From Amphiduros pacificus (taxonomy: Eukaryota; Annelida; Polychaeta; Phyllodocida; Hesionidae): a DNA stretch of 64,000 bases. The notes below the pieces were generated by a model. That model made no database searches. It saw nothing but the letters and a program-made list of their open reading frames with translations, and was not told the origin of the DNA. Numbering within the stretch: the stretch's first letter is position 1; every line of letters begins with the position of its first letter. Positions 23,531-32,702 of the stretch are shown one piece after another. The translations under genes and the position numbers were made by a program. The DNA is taken from contig OX439000.1 in NCBI GenBank assembly GCA_949316495.1, positions 994,501 to 1,058,500 on the forward strand, given 5' to 3'.

Positions 23531-25181
23531 TTCTATCGGCTCCCGTTTCTCGTAGTTAAATATCGTTTTACTGGATCTGATACCTTCATATTGGAAACAT
23601 TACTGGCTTCCTAGCGCACTGTACACTGTTCTGTTCAAACTAGTGGCCTTTTGGAGCCATTTTCTCTGAACAAAAAGCAGTTTTCTGACAACTTGAACTG
23701 ACTGTTATCGTGGCGGTCTGGCTGCGTGACCTGGATACTATATTGTTTTATGAAAACACAGATCCCGCGGCCACACTGCTGCCTTCTGTCTTTTCGGGTT
23801 AAATATCTTGCCATACAAGTCGTGGACATTCTTCCCGACTACAAACTCGTCAATCTACACTCTTGGATTGACTCTCTGCTTTCATTCTACACTCTTAGTC
23901 TGAAGGCATAAGATTACGTAATATCCAGAAATATTGCGTAGTTTTGACAGCTCTCTTGCTCCCTCTCTACCAGTCATTTTACTCACAATACACACATTCT
24001 TGTGTATTCTCGGCAAATCCTACAAACCCTATATCTACATTAAATCATTAATTATCAAATTAACAATCTCGGTTTGTTTTATTCTGTCGGCATTCGTCCG
24101 GCCGTTTATTTTTACTTTCTCTCACTCTCCTACAATACCTCCAGCTAATTCTTCGTTACTCGTGCCCTGTGTTTGTTATCTGACATAATATTGCATAACT
24201 CTACCCTGATCTTGTGTATACCCATCAAAACCTACTGGCCCTGCACCCATTATACTTTCAAGTGCTATAATCTGATATTTGGAAGTTTTTAATCAACTAT
24301 TGACAGTTATTTTCTAGTCGTGTGTCGGCACTCGTCCATTGATAATTTGCCACCCACTCTCACTCCCTTTCACCTGATTTGCTGCCTTCACGCTACATTC
24401 TTAGTTTGACTGCATATGATTACGTAATATCCAGAAATATTGCGTGGTCATTGACACCCTACCTACTTAATATACATTGCCCTGTGTATACCCTGCAATT
24501 ACAACCAACATTCGACTTTGAACCCTTATTATTGCAACAAATTATCTTTGACAAATATCTCTCTGTTGTATATCGGCACTCGTTTGTGGATTTCACTGCT
24601 ACCTTCTCTCACTCCCGCATTATAAAATTTTTTGCTTCTATCTACTTGTTCCTTTAATCTGAAACTTGCTATATATTTAATTGGGCGTATTTTAAAACTA
24701 AATATTCTCCACAATAGCTTTTTATTCTATCGGCATTCATCCGGCCGTTTTATTTCTACTTTCTCTCACTCTTCATAATACCCTCAGCAAACTCTTGCTA
24801 CCTGTGCCCTAGCGGCCCTGGCCTTTGTCTCTGACTGCACGATTACATAAGAAATATTACTAGTGCATAACGAATATTGCTCACCTGACCAGCACTATAT
24901 AAGTGGTTCCCGGATCCCCTCCCGCTCTCTTTTGACTAAAGCTACCAACGGTACCACACCTGAACATACAGCACAGTAACTTGCCACGTGCATTGATACC
25001 TGCCACGTGCACTGATACCTGAATACTCTTGGACTCCTACGTTTCCTACCATACCAGAGGTAAATTACTAAATTACCTTAGATATCTTGATATCTCTTCT
25101 CTCTCTCACTTTGTTAAATTTTGGTGGAAATTATACACTACTTATAGTACTCATAACTTGTTCAATATTATGTATTACAGA
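23531..25181 (+). promoter_or_regulatory. LINE-A 5' leader with repeated modules and a TATA-like box
   Basis: The leader holds two diverged module repeats. One is ATTACGTAATATCCAGAAAT at about 23912 and 24420, with a decayed third copy near 24836. The other is TCGGCATTCGTCCGGCCG at about 24088 and CGGCATTCATCCGGCCG at about 24730, each followed by ACTTTCTCTCACTC. A TATATAAG box at 24896-24903 precedes a pyrimidine-rich stretch about 25 bp on. Repeated 5' promoter units are known in some LINEs; that these drive transcription is my inference. Confidence 0.5.
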
Positions 25182-25985
25182 ATGACTGACGGCAATGCCA
25201 GGCGTGTGAGCGAGGAGCTGACGGATGTTGGCATTACCATGGAGGATATCGAGGGTCCTCCACCCAAAGTGACCAAGCTTGAAGTAACTCCGGCCACGCA
25301 ACTTGTTAGGCTCCAAGCCAGCTATGAGCGATTGGAAGTTGTCCATCGGGACACCTGCAGGACAAACTCCGAGCTAGAGGCAAAGACTGTCCTGCAGGGG
25401 AAGCAGATTACTGCACTCACAAGTGAGCTGACCCGTACCCAGATGACGCTGGCTGAAAACAAGAGGATGCTAAAGCGTCTCCTTCCCTCTGCTGTAGAGG
25501 TTAGGAGGACATCTGCTACGGCCGACTCCGGATCCGAGAGGCCCAAGGTCTTGATCAGCCTGCCAAAGGATGGGAATGAAGACACCATTGCGGCCGGAAT
25601 CTTCCGTAGTGACTCAATAACAATGGTAACCTCTCAGGCACTTGATTTTATTGCTAAGAAATCTGACAGGCTGTCACAATGTGATCATATTTTCATTATT
25701 CCATGCATGTCCAGCATTGCGAGGAATATGAAAGGTGTGGATGTCTTTAACCAGATGGCACATCTCTTCGAACTCATTCGTATGAAGGGGCCTACCGTGA
25801 CGGTTATCTCGTCACCCCCTCCTAAGGATGAGAGTGAAAGGAGTAATTGGATGGTCCTTAATAATTGTCTAGATACAAATCGTGAGGTGCTCGTGGGGTA
25901 CAACTTTGTCCCTATCGAGGAATTCAGTTCTGGCCGCATGGAGGACTTGTGGTCCCCGGATGGGACACTTCTATCTACAACTATT
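25182..25985 (+). CDS. LINE-A ORF1, N-terminal part (interrupted)
   Basis: This part encodes residues 1-268 of a protein that would total 413 residues with 32226-32663. The ATG at 25182 is chosen because the sequence from MTDGNARRVSEEL onward has coding character; an upstream in-frame ATG at 25029 exists but adds low-complexity residues. Residues about 36-103 are heptad-like and rich in Leu, Glu, Lys and Arg, probably a coiled coil for self-association. Residues about 121-268 (VLISLPKDGNED, HIFIIPCMSSIA, MKGPTVTVISSPP, WSPDGTLLS) recall the esterase (SGNH) fold found in ORF1 of many CR1/L2 elements. The expected GDS serine block, GxND block and final DxxH histidine are not evident, so it may be a non-catalytic relative. 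The frame is cut at 25985 by a nested insertion and runs into foreign sequence. Confidence 0.75.
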
Positions 25986-27232
25986 ATTATATTAAATATT
26001 TTATTCATACACATACAAGGTATAGTTTTCTTATACTAGACATGATATACATTATAAATTATAAATTAAATTAAAATCATTCTACACATACGTAATCCAG
26101 GATACAGCATAATTCATTATCATTAAAACCTGGGATTACAGATTGCTCTCCACAAATGGCTTCTCTCAATTCAGTGATCATGTGTATTGCTGCCTCATCC
26201 TGCTCTGAGCATTCCACTTTATATTCATGCTTCAGGGTGAGACTTTTTGCTCTGACTTCTTTCACATCACATTTCATTCTTTGAGCAATTACTCTGAGGT
26301 TGGAGCCTATGATGCTCCTCGCAGATGTCTCTGCCAGCTTTGTAAGGTACTGTACCCTCCTGTTATCTGATGTGCTCATCATATTGAACATATTGACAAA
26401 TCTGCAGTAAATCTGGTCTGTTGCTGAGCATGCTCCCATAAGATGGGGTAGAAATCTTGTGTGTGTCATATGTGATATGTTTAAAATCCTACGCACACAT
26501 CTATTCCAAATTACTTGAAAATCTTTAATACATTTATCCTCATATGACCAGCATTGAGCTCCATAAAAATGTGCACATTTAGAGTTAAAAACTTTTTTGA
26601 CAATTCCATCTCTGCTCTTACCAAGTGACATTAGCATGCTGTTCACTCGGCCAACAAGATCACCCCTCTTCCTCCTTATCTCCATTTGCTCACTCAGGGA
26701 AGAGTCCAGGTAATTCCCAAGGTGCTTAACATGATCAACCCATGCCAGCTTACTTCCCTTTAGTGTAACCTCTGGTGTTTTTATATTCTTTCTTCTTGTA
26801 AATAAAACACACACAGTTTTTGTGGGGTTATAGTTGACACTATACTCATATCCAAACTCTTCACATGTCTTTATCATTCTTTGTAGACCACTGCCACTAG
26901 GTGACACCACTGCTAAGTCATCAGCATAGCCACTTGAACCATAAAAGTAGCTCCCTATCCAACATCCATGGCCTTCTTTCTCAAGTCTCTTGAGCAGCTC
27001 ATCCATATAAATGCAGAAGAGGACGGGTGATATTACCCCCCCTTGCCTGATGCCATTAGCGGTACCAAACTGACTAGAATGATGTCCACGCCAAACTGTT
27101 CGCATTTGCTGTCTTTGGTACATATCCAGTAAGGCCCGAATAATAATTGGTGGCAAGCCTCTGTCAATCAAAACATTAAACAATTTATCAAAGCGTACTC
27201 GGTCAAATGCTTTGGTTGCATCTATAAAACAT
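25986..27232 (-). mobile_element. 5'-truncated LINE (LINE-X) inside the target-site duplication
   Basis: This 1.25-kb insertion carries the 3' half of a non-LTR reverse transcriptase on the minus strand, a short 3' UTR of about 90 bp and an AT-rich tail at 25986-26010. It has no target duplication of its own and removed 5 bp of target. It interrupts the left copy of the 61-bp duplication, so it arrived after the Tx1-type LINE. Confidence 0.82.
26077..27232 (-). pseudogene. LINE-X reverse transcriptase, C-terminal two-thirds
   Basis: The open frame has no internal stop over about 385 codons. It begins within RT block A (CFIDATKAFDRVRFDKLF) and continues through block B (ANGIRQGGVISPVLFCIYMD) and block C (GYADDLAVV, with the catalytic DD pair and Gly in place of Phe or Tyr before YADD). 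The C-terminal region reads CAHFYGAQCWSYEDKCIKDF and RCVRRILNISHMTHTRFLP and ends LDYVCVE. The endonuclease and RT fingers are missing because of 5' truncation. The first codons shown by an ATG-based call (MKKKKKRYTRPG) come from the Tx1 poly(A) tail and target DNA, not from this element. The sequence type differs from both LINE-A and Tx1; the clade is undetermined. Confidence 0.8.
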
Positions 27233-27248
27233 CCTGGTCGGGTATATC

Positions 27249-30200
27249 TTTTTTTTTTTTTTTTCAAAAAACAAAAGTTTATTTTCCATACGGGCTTACA
27301 TTATTTCTGGGAGGGGGAGGTGGGTACATACATTTCATATAAGCAAAAATCATATTGTGTTTTGTATAATAGTAGGAATATAAATGTATATTGATTCTGA
27401 TTGTTACAATAAATTATAAAGATTGCTGTACTTAAAAAGAACTTGTTTTCTTTTACAAACCTTTCTTTCAATATTAAGGGCATATTTCAATTTTACAAGA
27501 AAGCAGTACAACTCATAACTATTACGGTCCATTAACTTTTCTATATAGATGTAATATTTGGCATTTAATATAACGTAGTTTAACATACAAATGTCCTCAT
27601 CATTATCTCCTGGAAAACCAAATAGAATACACTCTTCTAAATTTTTGCTTGAAGTGATCTGTACTATGTTTAAAGTGTTCCACCATTTAAACAAGGATTT
27701 CCAGAATGCTACAACTTTATCACAATATAGCAAGAAGTGACTAATATTATCAACCTCCATACAATAATTACATTGTTCATTGTCTTTTATCTTAATATCA
27801 AACAGCCATTTATTACATGGTATTATTCTATGTATCAGCCTGTACTGAAATGACTGGAGCTTGGTTTCTCTACAAGAGCTAAATGCTAGAAAGAATATTC
27901 TTTTCCAAATTTCATCTCCTTCATTTATGAATCCAGGAAAAGTTTCTCCCCATTTTTTAATACATGATGGTTTTCTGTCTATTTGTTTAATTAGTAGCCA
28001 GTAAAAATCTTTGCATTTCAGTTTCAGTACATTTTTGGATGATTTACCAAGATCAATATATATTTCCTTTGTTTGTTTTGCATATTTCTTATTTTGACTA
28101 GCAATTTTATTTCGCCAAGCTATTGGAATACTCTGTCTTATCTGAAGCATTTGTAGGAAATTACAGGATACATTGTACTTATCTTCTATTTGTGAATAAT
28201 TTAAGAAGATACCATCCTCATCTAATAAGTCTGAGATACAATTGATATTTTTTTGGCTCCAATCCTTCCAATAAATAGGTTTGTTTTCAATAGTAATATA
28301 TCTGTTAAACCACAAGTATTCTTTCTGAATTGAGATAACAGTCTCTGGGTATGTTGCATGTATCTTGCTCCATTCATTTACTATTTCTGTATAAAAGTCC
28401 TTTGATTTTTTATAACTAATTGATGGAGTATTGCAATTGAAATATAACTTTAAATCGTAACATTTATAAAAGTAACATGGGAGAGCCTTCCATCTAGCAT
28501 TAGATGCTCTAACCATTCTGCCAACCCATGTCAACAATAAAGATTTAACTTTGGTTCTGAAATCTGGTAATTTAAGGCCACCTTTCTCTATTTTTTGTAT
28601 CAAAACATCATGTGCAATCTTTGCTCTTTTGCCATCCCAGAAGAAGTCTGCTATAAGTTTTTCTACGTCTTTAATTGCTTGTTCCGGTGTTTCAATAAGA
28701 CTAGCTACATATATAAGTGGAGATAATGCAAGGCTATTTAGTATAGTAATTTTGCCTTTGAATGATAAACTTCTTTGTTTCCAAATTTGTAAGAGAGTCT
28801 TCATTTTTTTTATTCTAGGGAGGAAGTTTTGCTTATAGCTGTCTTCTTCTGTATGTGTACAGACCACTCCTAATGTCTCAAAATTACATTTTATCCAAGA
28901 CAAACCATGTGGATAATAGTCATTATTTTTTAGTTTTCCAATATACATAGCAATAGTTTTGTCAACATTGAGTCTTAATCCTGAACATTTTTCAAATTCT
29001 TTGAAGGTTGACAATAAGTTTTTCAATGAGTCTTGGTCACATACAAAACAATTCATATCATCTGCAAGTTGACTTAATTTAATTTCAACATCGCCCACCT
29101 TTATACCATGAATATTGTCATCTTTTCTAATCTTTTGTGCAAGTATTTCTGCTACCAACAAGAACAAATAAGCAGACAGAGGACATCCTTGTCTAATGCC
29201 TCTAGTTAATTTAAAATAACCACATGTATGTCCATTATTAATCACGGTAGATTCAATATCATTGTATAAAATTGATATCCATTTTCTAAAAACTGGACCA
29301 AAATTGAATTTTTCTAATGCTACATCTATCAGTTTCCAGGAAACAGAATCAAATGCTTTTTCAAAATCTACACTAAGGATGATACCTGGAATATCTTCTA
29401 TTTCAGCGAATGATGTTATATCTTGAACCAGTCTAATGTTTTGTCCTATATACCGATCTTGTATGTATCCTGTTTGATCTTCATCTATTACACCTGCTAG
29501 CACTTTGCGCAATCGCATTGCTAGTGTTTTTGCAATGAGTTTATATTCAGTATTCAATAAACTAATAGGACGCCAATTTTTCAAAAATGATCTATTTTTA
29601 GTTTTCTTTGGAATCAATGTTATTACTCCTCTTCTCTGCTCAACTGATAAACAACCTGTTTCAAATGAATACTTGATGCTATCTAAGAGTATTTCTTTAA
29701 TGTCTATCCAAAAAAATTTATAGAAATCAGGTGTAAGTCCAGTTGTACCTGGTGTTTTACCATTTTTTAATTCCTTTAGTGATTTTAATATGTCTGTCTC
29801 TGTTATTTCGCTATCACAAAGCAATTTTTCATTAGTGCCTATCTGTACTTTTTCATTAACATTCATTATATAATCTAGCGATTCTCTATAACTGGTTGAT
29901 TCATAATCTAGTCGATCACAATATAAAGATTCATAAAATCTATGCTGTTCTCTACGTATTAATATTGGGTCAGAGACTAGCTTTCCATCAATTTCTAATT
30001 GTGATATTACCTTGTTAATATAATTTTTATGTTCTAAGTTAAGGAAATATTTAGAATTTTGTTCTCCTACTTCTGACCATTGGACCCTGGATCTGAAAAT
30101 TATGCTTGAAGCTTCTTCTTTTTCTATACACTCAAGCTCTCTTTTTATTCTATGAAAATCTTGTAATAGCAGTTCATTTTCACTTTCCTCTATATCATTG

Positions 30201-32185
30201 GTTAGCTGGATCAACTTATTCTCTAAGTCATGCTTAAGTTTATTCTTCTCTCTTTTTAGTTTAACACAAAATGGAATTGTAAATGATCGTATATCAGATT
30301 TAATTGTTTCCCATTTCAATGATTTATCTTTAATGTATTCATACTTTAAATAGCTACTTTTAATTAGTTCCTTGATTTTTGTAACATACAGATCATTGTG
30401 TAGAAGTGATGCATTAAATTTCCATAGTCCTCTTCCTCTCTGCTCTTTTGTATTACTGAGAGTTATGCCTATAATACTGTGATCAGAGTGAATACCAGGT
30501 TCTATGATACTATCTGTCACTAAATTCATAATTTCTTCAGAGATAAACCAATAATCAAGTCTGGATCCTTTGCCTCTGCCATGCCATGTATATCTTTTAG
30601 TGGTAGGATGCATTATTCTATAAATGTCTACCAAGTTAAATGAATCTAATATCACATTTAAATCATTTCTATATTCTGGATTGTCAACTGATCTCATTGA
30701 GGCCATTTTATCTAAGTTTTTGTCTTTATAATAATTGAAATCACCTGCCATGAAAACATATTCATCATCAACGTGTGCTAGTTGTGTTTTCAAGAAGTTA
30801 GCAAATTCAATCTGTTGCTTTCTATGGTCCTGTGTTGGAGCATAAATATTTATAAGTATAAGTTCTAAGTCATCACTTTTTATTCTAACATCTAGATACC
30901 TGCCTTCACTATCTCTATTGATATTGCCTATTTCATAATCACAGTCATGTGGACATAAAATACACACTCCTTTACTATTAGTTGTGCCATGTGAAAATAT
31001 TATGTCATTTCCCCATTCATCTTTCCATCTTTTTTCATTTTTTTCTGAGCTGTGAGTTTCTTGCAGCAAAATAAAACCTTTGTATTTTCTTAACCTTTGA
31101 AATATGGCTATTCGTTTCTTTGGTTCACCAATACCATTAACATTGAAAGAATATAAGTTAAAATTACAATGATTCACCATCATGTAAATAGTAGTACTTT
31201 CCACTTTTATGTATCATAATAGTACAGCAATAGTTTGGCACAGCTATATAATATACAGAATCATAGTTTGTTTTTGTACCCATATACTTGAATCTAAGCC
31301 CGCAAACACAATCTTGTATACATGACTTATTTTGGTAATTGTGAACAGTAACAAAAAATGTTGGCAAAAACAAAATGGACATAAACATGCTTCTCTGTGT
31401 GTGGAAGAAAAGCTGAGAATATGGATCTAAGAAATGACGTTTGTACCTTTTGTATTATTATGGAAACACCCATTATAAAGTAGACAAAACAAAATATGTT
31501 GATGTTGATCTTTGGCCCAGCAATTTGAAGATCAGTGCTCGTGTATACAGTCACTGATAATAAAAAAACACTATGTTGATCTCAATACACATTAAATGGA
31601 GCTATTCTTTTTGATTGCACTTAATACTGAGTAATGTTCCAGTTATATGCTAGATGAAAAAAATCACATCAATCCATTTAAAGTGGTAAAAAAGTTAGAC
31701 ATACATTTTCATGATTAGGATGAACAGCACAATACTACTGTATAAGACAGAGGTGTGTACATATATGTTTCCGTACCATCACTTTTACAGAGCGAAAATC
31801 TGACATAAACATAAATGACTTTTATGATACTGTGCAATTGTGTTACATTATAACAGTGGTGTAATTTATCACAAACAGTGAGTTAATTTCTATTGATAAT
31901 TGTCTATATACAAAGTGAACATTGACCAACATGTGACATTATTAAGTATAATATTTATCACAAAGTGTGAGTTTCATTTTTCAATGATCATCTCCTTCAT
32001 ATAAAAGTAAGCATTGACCAGTGATCTGATCCTTTCATAAATAGATTTACCTTTGCATTCAAAATAGGTTCAACATACAGGACTCTTGCATAACCATGTT
32101 TACATTCAAGTACACCTCTACACACCAACTGTGTTCATGTATTATATAATAATATTGATTGGAAAAGCTAGCACAAGTTGGCTGT
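27249..32185 (-). mobile_element. Tx1/L1-type LINE
   Basis: A 4.94-kb minus-strand insertion. Its 3' end is the A16 tail (T16 on plus, 27249-27264). Its 5' end abuts the duplicated target at 32185. It has one long ORF (27404-31204) and about 980 bp of leader with no ORF1-sized frame. It is therefore either 5'-truncated upstream of ORF2 or of a type lacking ORF1. The leader contains two diverged copies of a block with TGGTCAATG and ACTCAC(A/T)...TTGTGATAAAT, at about 31870-32020. The intact ORF and clean A tail suggest a young insertion. Confidence 0.9.
27404..31204 (-). CDS. Tx1/L1-type ORF2: endonuclease and reverse transcriptase
   Basis: An uninterrupted 1266-residue frame. Residues about 14-250 are an apurinic-type endonuclease: FNVNGIG, LLQETHSS (catalytic Glu), AGDFNYY (D-N), SRLDYWFIS and HSDHSIIGI (SDH end). 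Residues about 470-760 are the reverse transcriptase: LKNGKTPGTTGLTPDFYKFF, VITLIPKK, LKNWRPISLLNTEYKLIAK, GIILSVDFEKAFDSVSW (block A), TRGIRQGCPLSAYLF (block B) and LADDMNCFV (block C, catalytic DD). After it come FFWDGKRAKIAHDV and GGLKLPDF, typical of the L1/Tx1 group, and a C-terminal CNYC...HFLLYC zinc-knuckle-like motif near residue 1165. The product would nick target DNA and prime reverse transcription there. All expected catalytic residues are present, so it may still be active. The start is uncertain: MESTTIYMM or MVNHCNFN a few codons on. Confidence 0.92.
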   Translation of the reverse strand: MESTTIYMMVNHCNFNLYSFNVNGIGEPKKRIAIFQRLRKYKGFILLQETHSSEKNEKRWKDEWGNDIIFSHGTTNSKGVCILCPHDCDYEIGNINRDSEGRYLDVRIKSDDLELILINIYAPTQDHRKQQIEFANFLKTQLAHVDDEYVFMAGDFNYYKDKNLDKMASMRSVDNPEYRNDLNVILDSFNLVDIYRIMHPTTKRYTWHGRGKGSRLDYWFISEEIMNLVTDSIIEPGIHSDHSIIGITLSNTKEQRGRGLWKFNASLLHNDLYVTKIKELIKSSYLKYEYIKDKSLKWETIKSDIRSFTIPFCVKLKREKNKLKHDLENKLIQLTNDIEESENELLLQDFHRIKRELECIEKEEASSIIFRSRVQWSEVGEQNSKYFLNLEHKNYINKVISQLEIDGKLVSDPILIRREQHRFYESLYCDRLDYESTSYRESLDYIMNVNEKVQIGTNEKLLCDSEITETDILKSLKELKNGKTPGTTGLTPDFYKFFWIDIKEILLDSIKYSFETGCLSVEQRRGVITLIPKKTKNRSFLKNWRPISLLNTEYKLIAKTLAMRLRKVLAGVIDEDQTGYIQDRYIGQNIRLVQDITSFAEIEDIPGIILSVDFEKAFDSVSWKLIDVALEKFNFGPVFRKWISILYNDIESTVINNGHTCGYFKLTRGIRQGCPLSAYLFLLVAEILAQKIRKDDNIHGIKVGDVEIKLSQLADDMNCFVCDQDSLKNLLSTFKEFEKCSGLRLNVDKTIAMYIGKLKNNDYYPHGLSWIKCNFETLGVVCTHTEEDSYKQNFLPRIKKMKTLLQIWKQRSLSFKGKITILNSLALSPLIYVASLIETPEQAIKDVEKLIADFFWDGKRAKIAHDVLIQKIEKGGLKLPDFRTKVKSLLLTWVGRMVRASNARWKALPCYFYKCYDLKLYFNCNTPSISYKKSKDFYTEIVNEWSKIHATYPETVISIQKEYLWFNRYITIENKPIYWKDWSQKNINCISDLLDEDGIFLNYSQIEDKYNVSCNFLQMLQIRQSIPIAWRNKIASQNKKYAKQTKEIYIDLGKSSKNVLKLKCKDFYWLLIKQIDRKPSCIKKWGETFPGFINEGDEIWKRIFFLAFSSCRETKLQSFQYRLIHRIIPCNKWLFDIKIKDNEQCNYCMEVDNISHFLLYCDKVVAFWKSLFKWWNTLNIVQITSSKNLEECILFGFPGDNDEDICMLNYVILNAKYYIYIEKLMDRNSYELYCFLVKLKYALNIERKVCKRKQVLFKYSNLYNLL

Positions 32186-32225
32186 CTTGTGGTCCCCGGA
32201 TGGGACACTTCTATCTACAACTATT

Positions 32226-32663
32226 GATACCCTGGTCGGGTATATCAATGACACCTCTCTGCCTCCTAAGTGTGAGCCCATTGTCAAGGCATCTCTTCCT
32301 AACAAACTACTTCCCGACGAGGAGGACACCTCTCCGACGACCACAAATCCTCCTCCTCCTCCTTCTACACCAGCAACCAAGATTGAGAAGAAACCCCGGT
32401 ATGTACCGTCTAGTATAGCTGAACTCATGATTGTGCCACTACCTTTGGCAGGCAAAATCATAGGTAAAGGTGGTGCCAACGTGAGGAGGATGCAGGATAT
32501 AACTGGGGCCTCCTTCCATCTCGAGGATGCGGTGAAGAACAGTGAGAAGATAAAGCTGGCGACCATTGATGGCACCGCCGACCAGATTGCTAAGGGTAAA
32601 GTGGAACTAACGCGTTGTATTGAGATGCATTCTTCCAGCGCATCACCTTCTACCTCTACTTGA
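32226..32663 (+). CDS. LINE-A ORF1, C-terminal part with a KH domain
   Basis: This part continues ORF1 in the same frame after the nested insertions (residues 269-413). It finishes the SGNH-like region (DTLVGYINDT) and then has an acidic, Pro/Thr-rich linker (PDEEDTSPTTTNPPPPP). A type I KH domain lies at residues about 335-401 (32424-32624): IVPLPLAGKIIGKGGANVRR with the signature GKGG loop, IQ-like MQDITGASFHLED, KIKLATIDGTADQIAKGK and VELTRCIEM. KH domains bind single-stranded RNA or DNA through the GxxG loop. In an ORF1 protein the natural role would be binding the element's own RNA in the ribonucleoprotein particle. The frame ends at TGA 32661-32663, 39 bp before the first ORF2 ATG. KH domains are not among the ORF1 types I remember for LINEs. 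Confidence 0.85.
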   Translation, partial: DTLVGYINDTSLPPKCEPIVKASLPNKLLPDEEDTSPTTTNPPPPPSTPATKIEKKPRYVPSSIAELMIVPLPLAGKIIGKGGANVRRMQDITGASFHLEDAVKNSEKIKLATIDGTADQIAKGKVELTRCIEMHSSSASPSTST

Positions 32664-32702
32664 TGTGTTTGGCCGGACCCCCCTACGAGGACCAATCAGT
32701 GT

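Larger units (their letters stand above)
25946..32246. repeat. 61-bp target-site duplication around the Tx1-type LINE
   Basis: LINE-A sequence CTTGTGGTCCCCGGATGGGA...GGTCGGGTATATC is whole at 32186-32246. The other copy lies at 25946-25985 plus 27233-27248, split by LINE-X, with 5 bp (GATAC) lost at that split. The two copies match base for base where both exist. Coordinates here span the outer edges. Confidence 0.85.

Noticed and set aside
25060-25180. Possible 121-bp intron in the LINE-A leader (CAGAG/GTAAAT ... TTACAG before the ORF1 ATG)
   Set aside because: A retrotransposed copy would normally have lost a used intron, and both sites are common by chance in AT-rich DNA.
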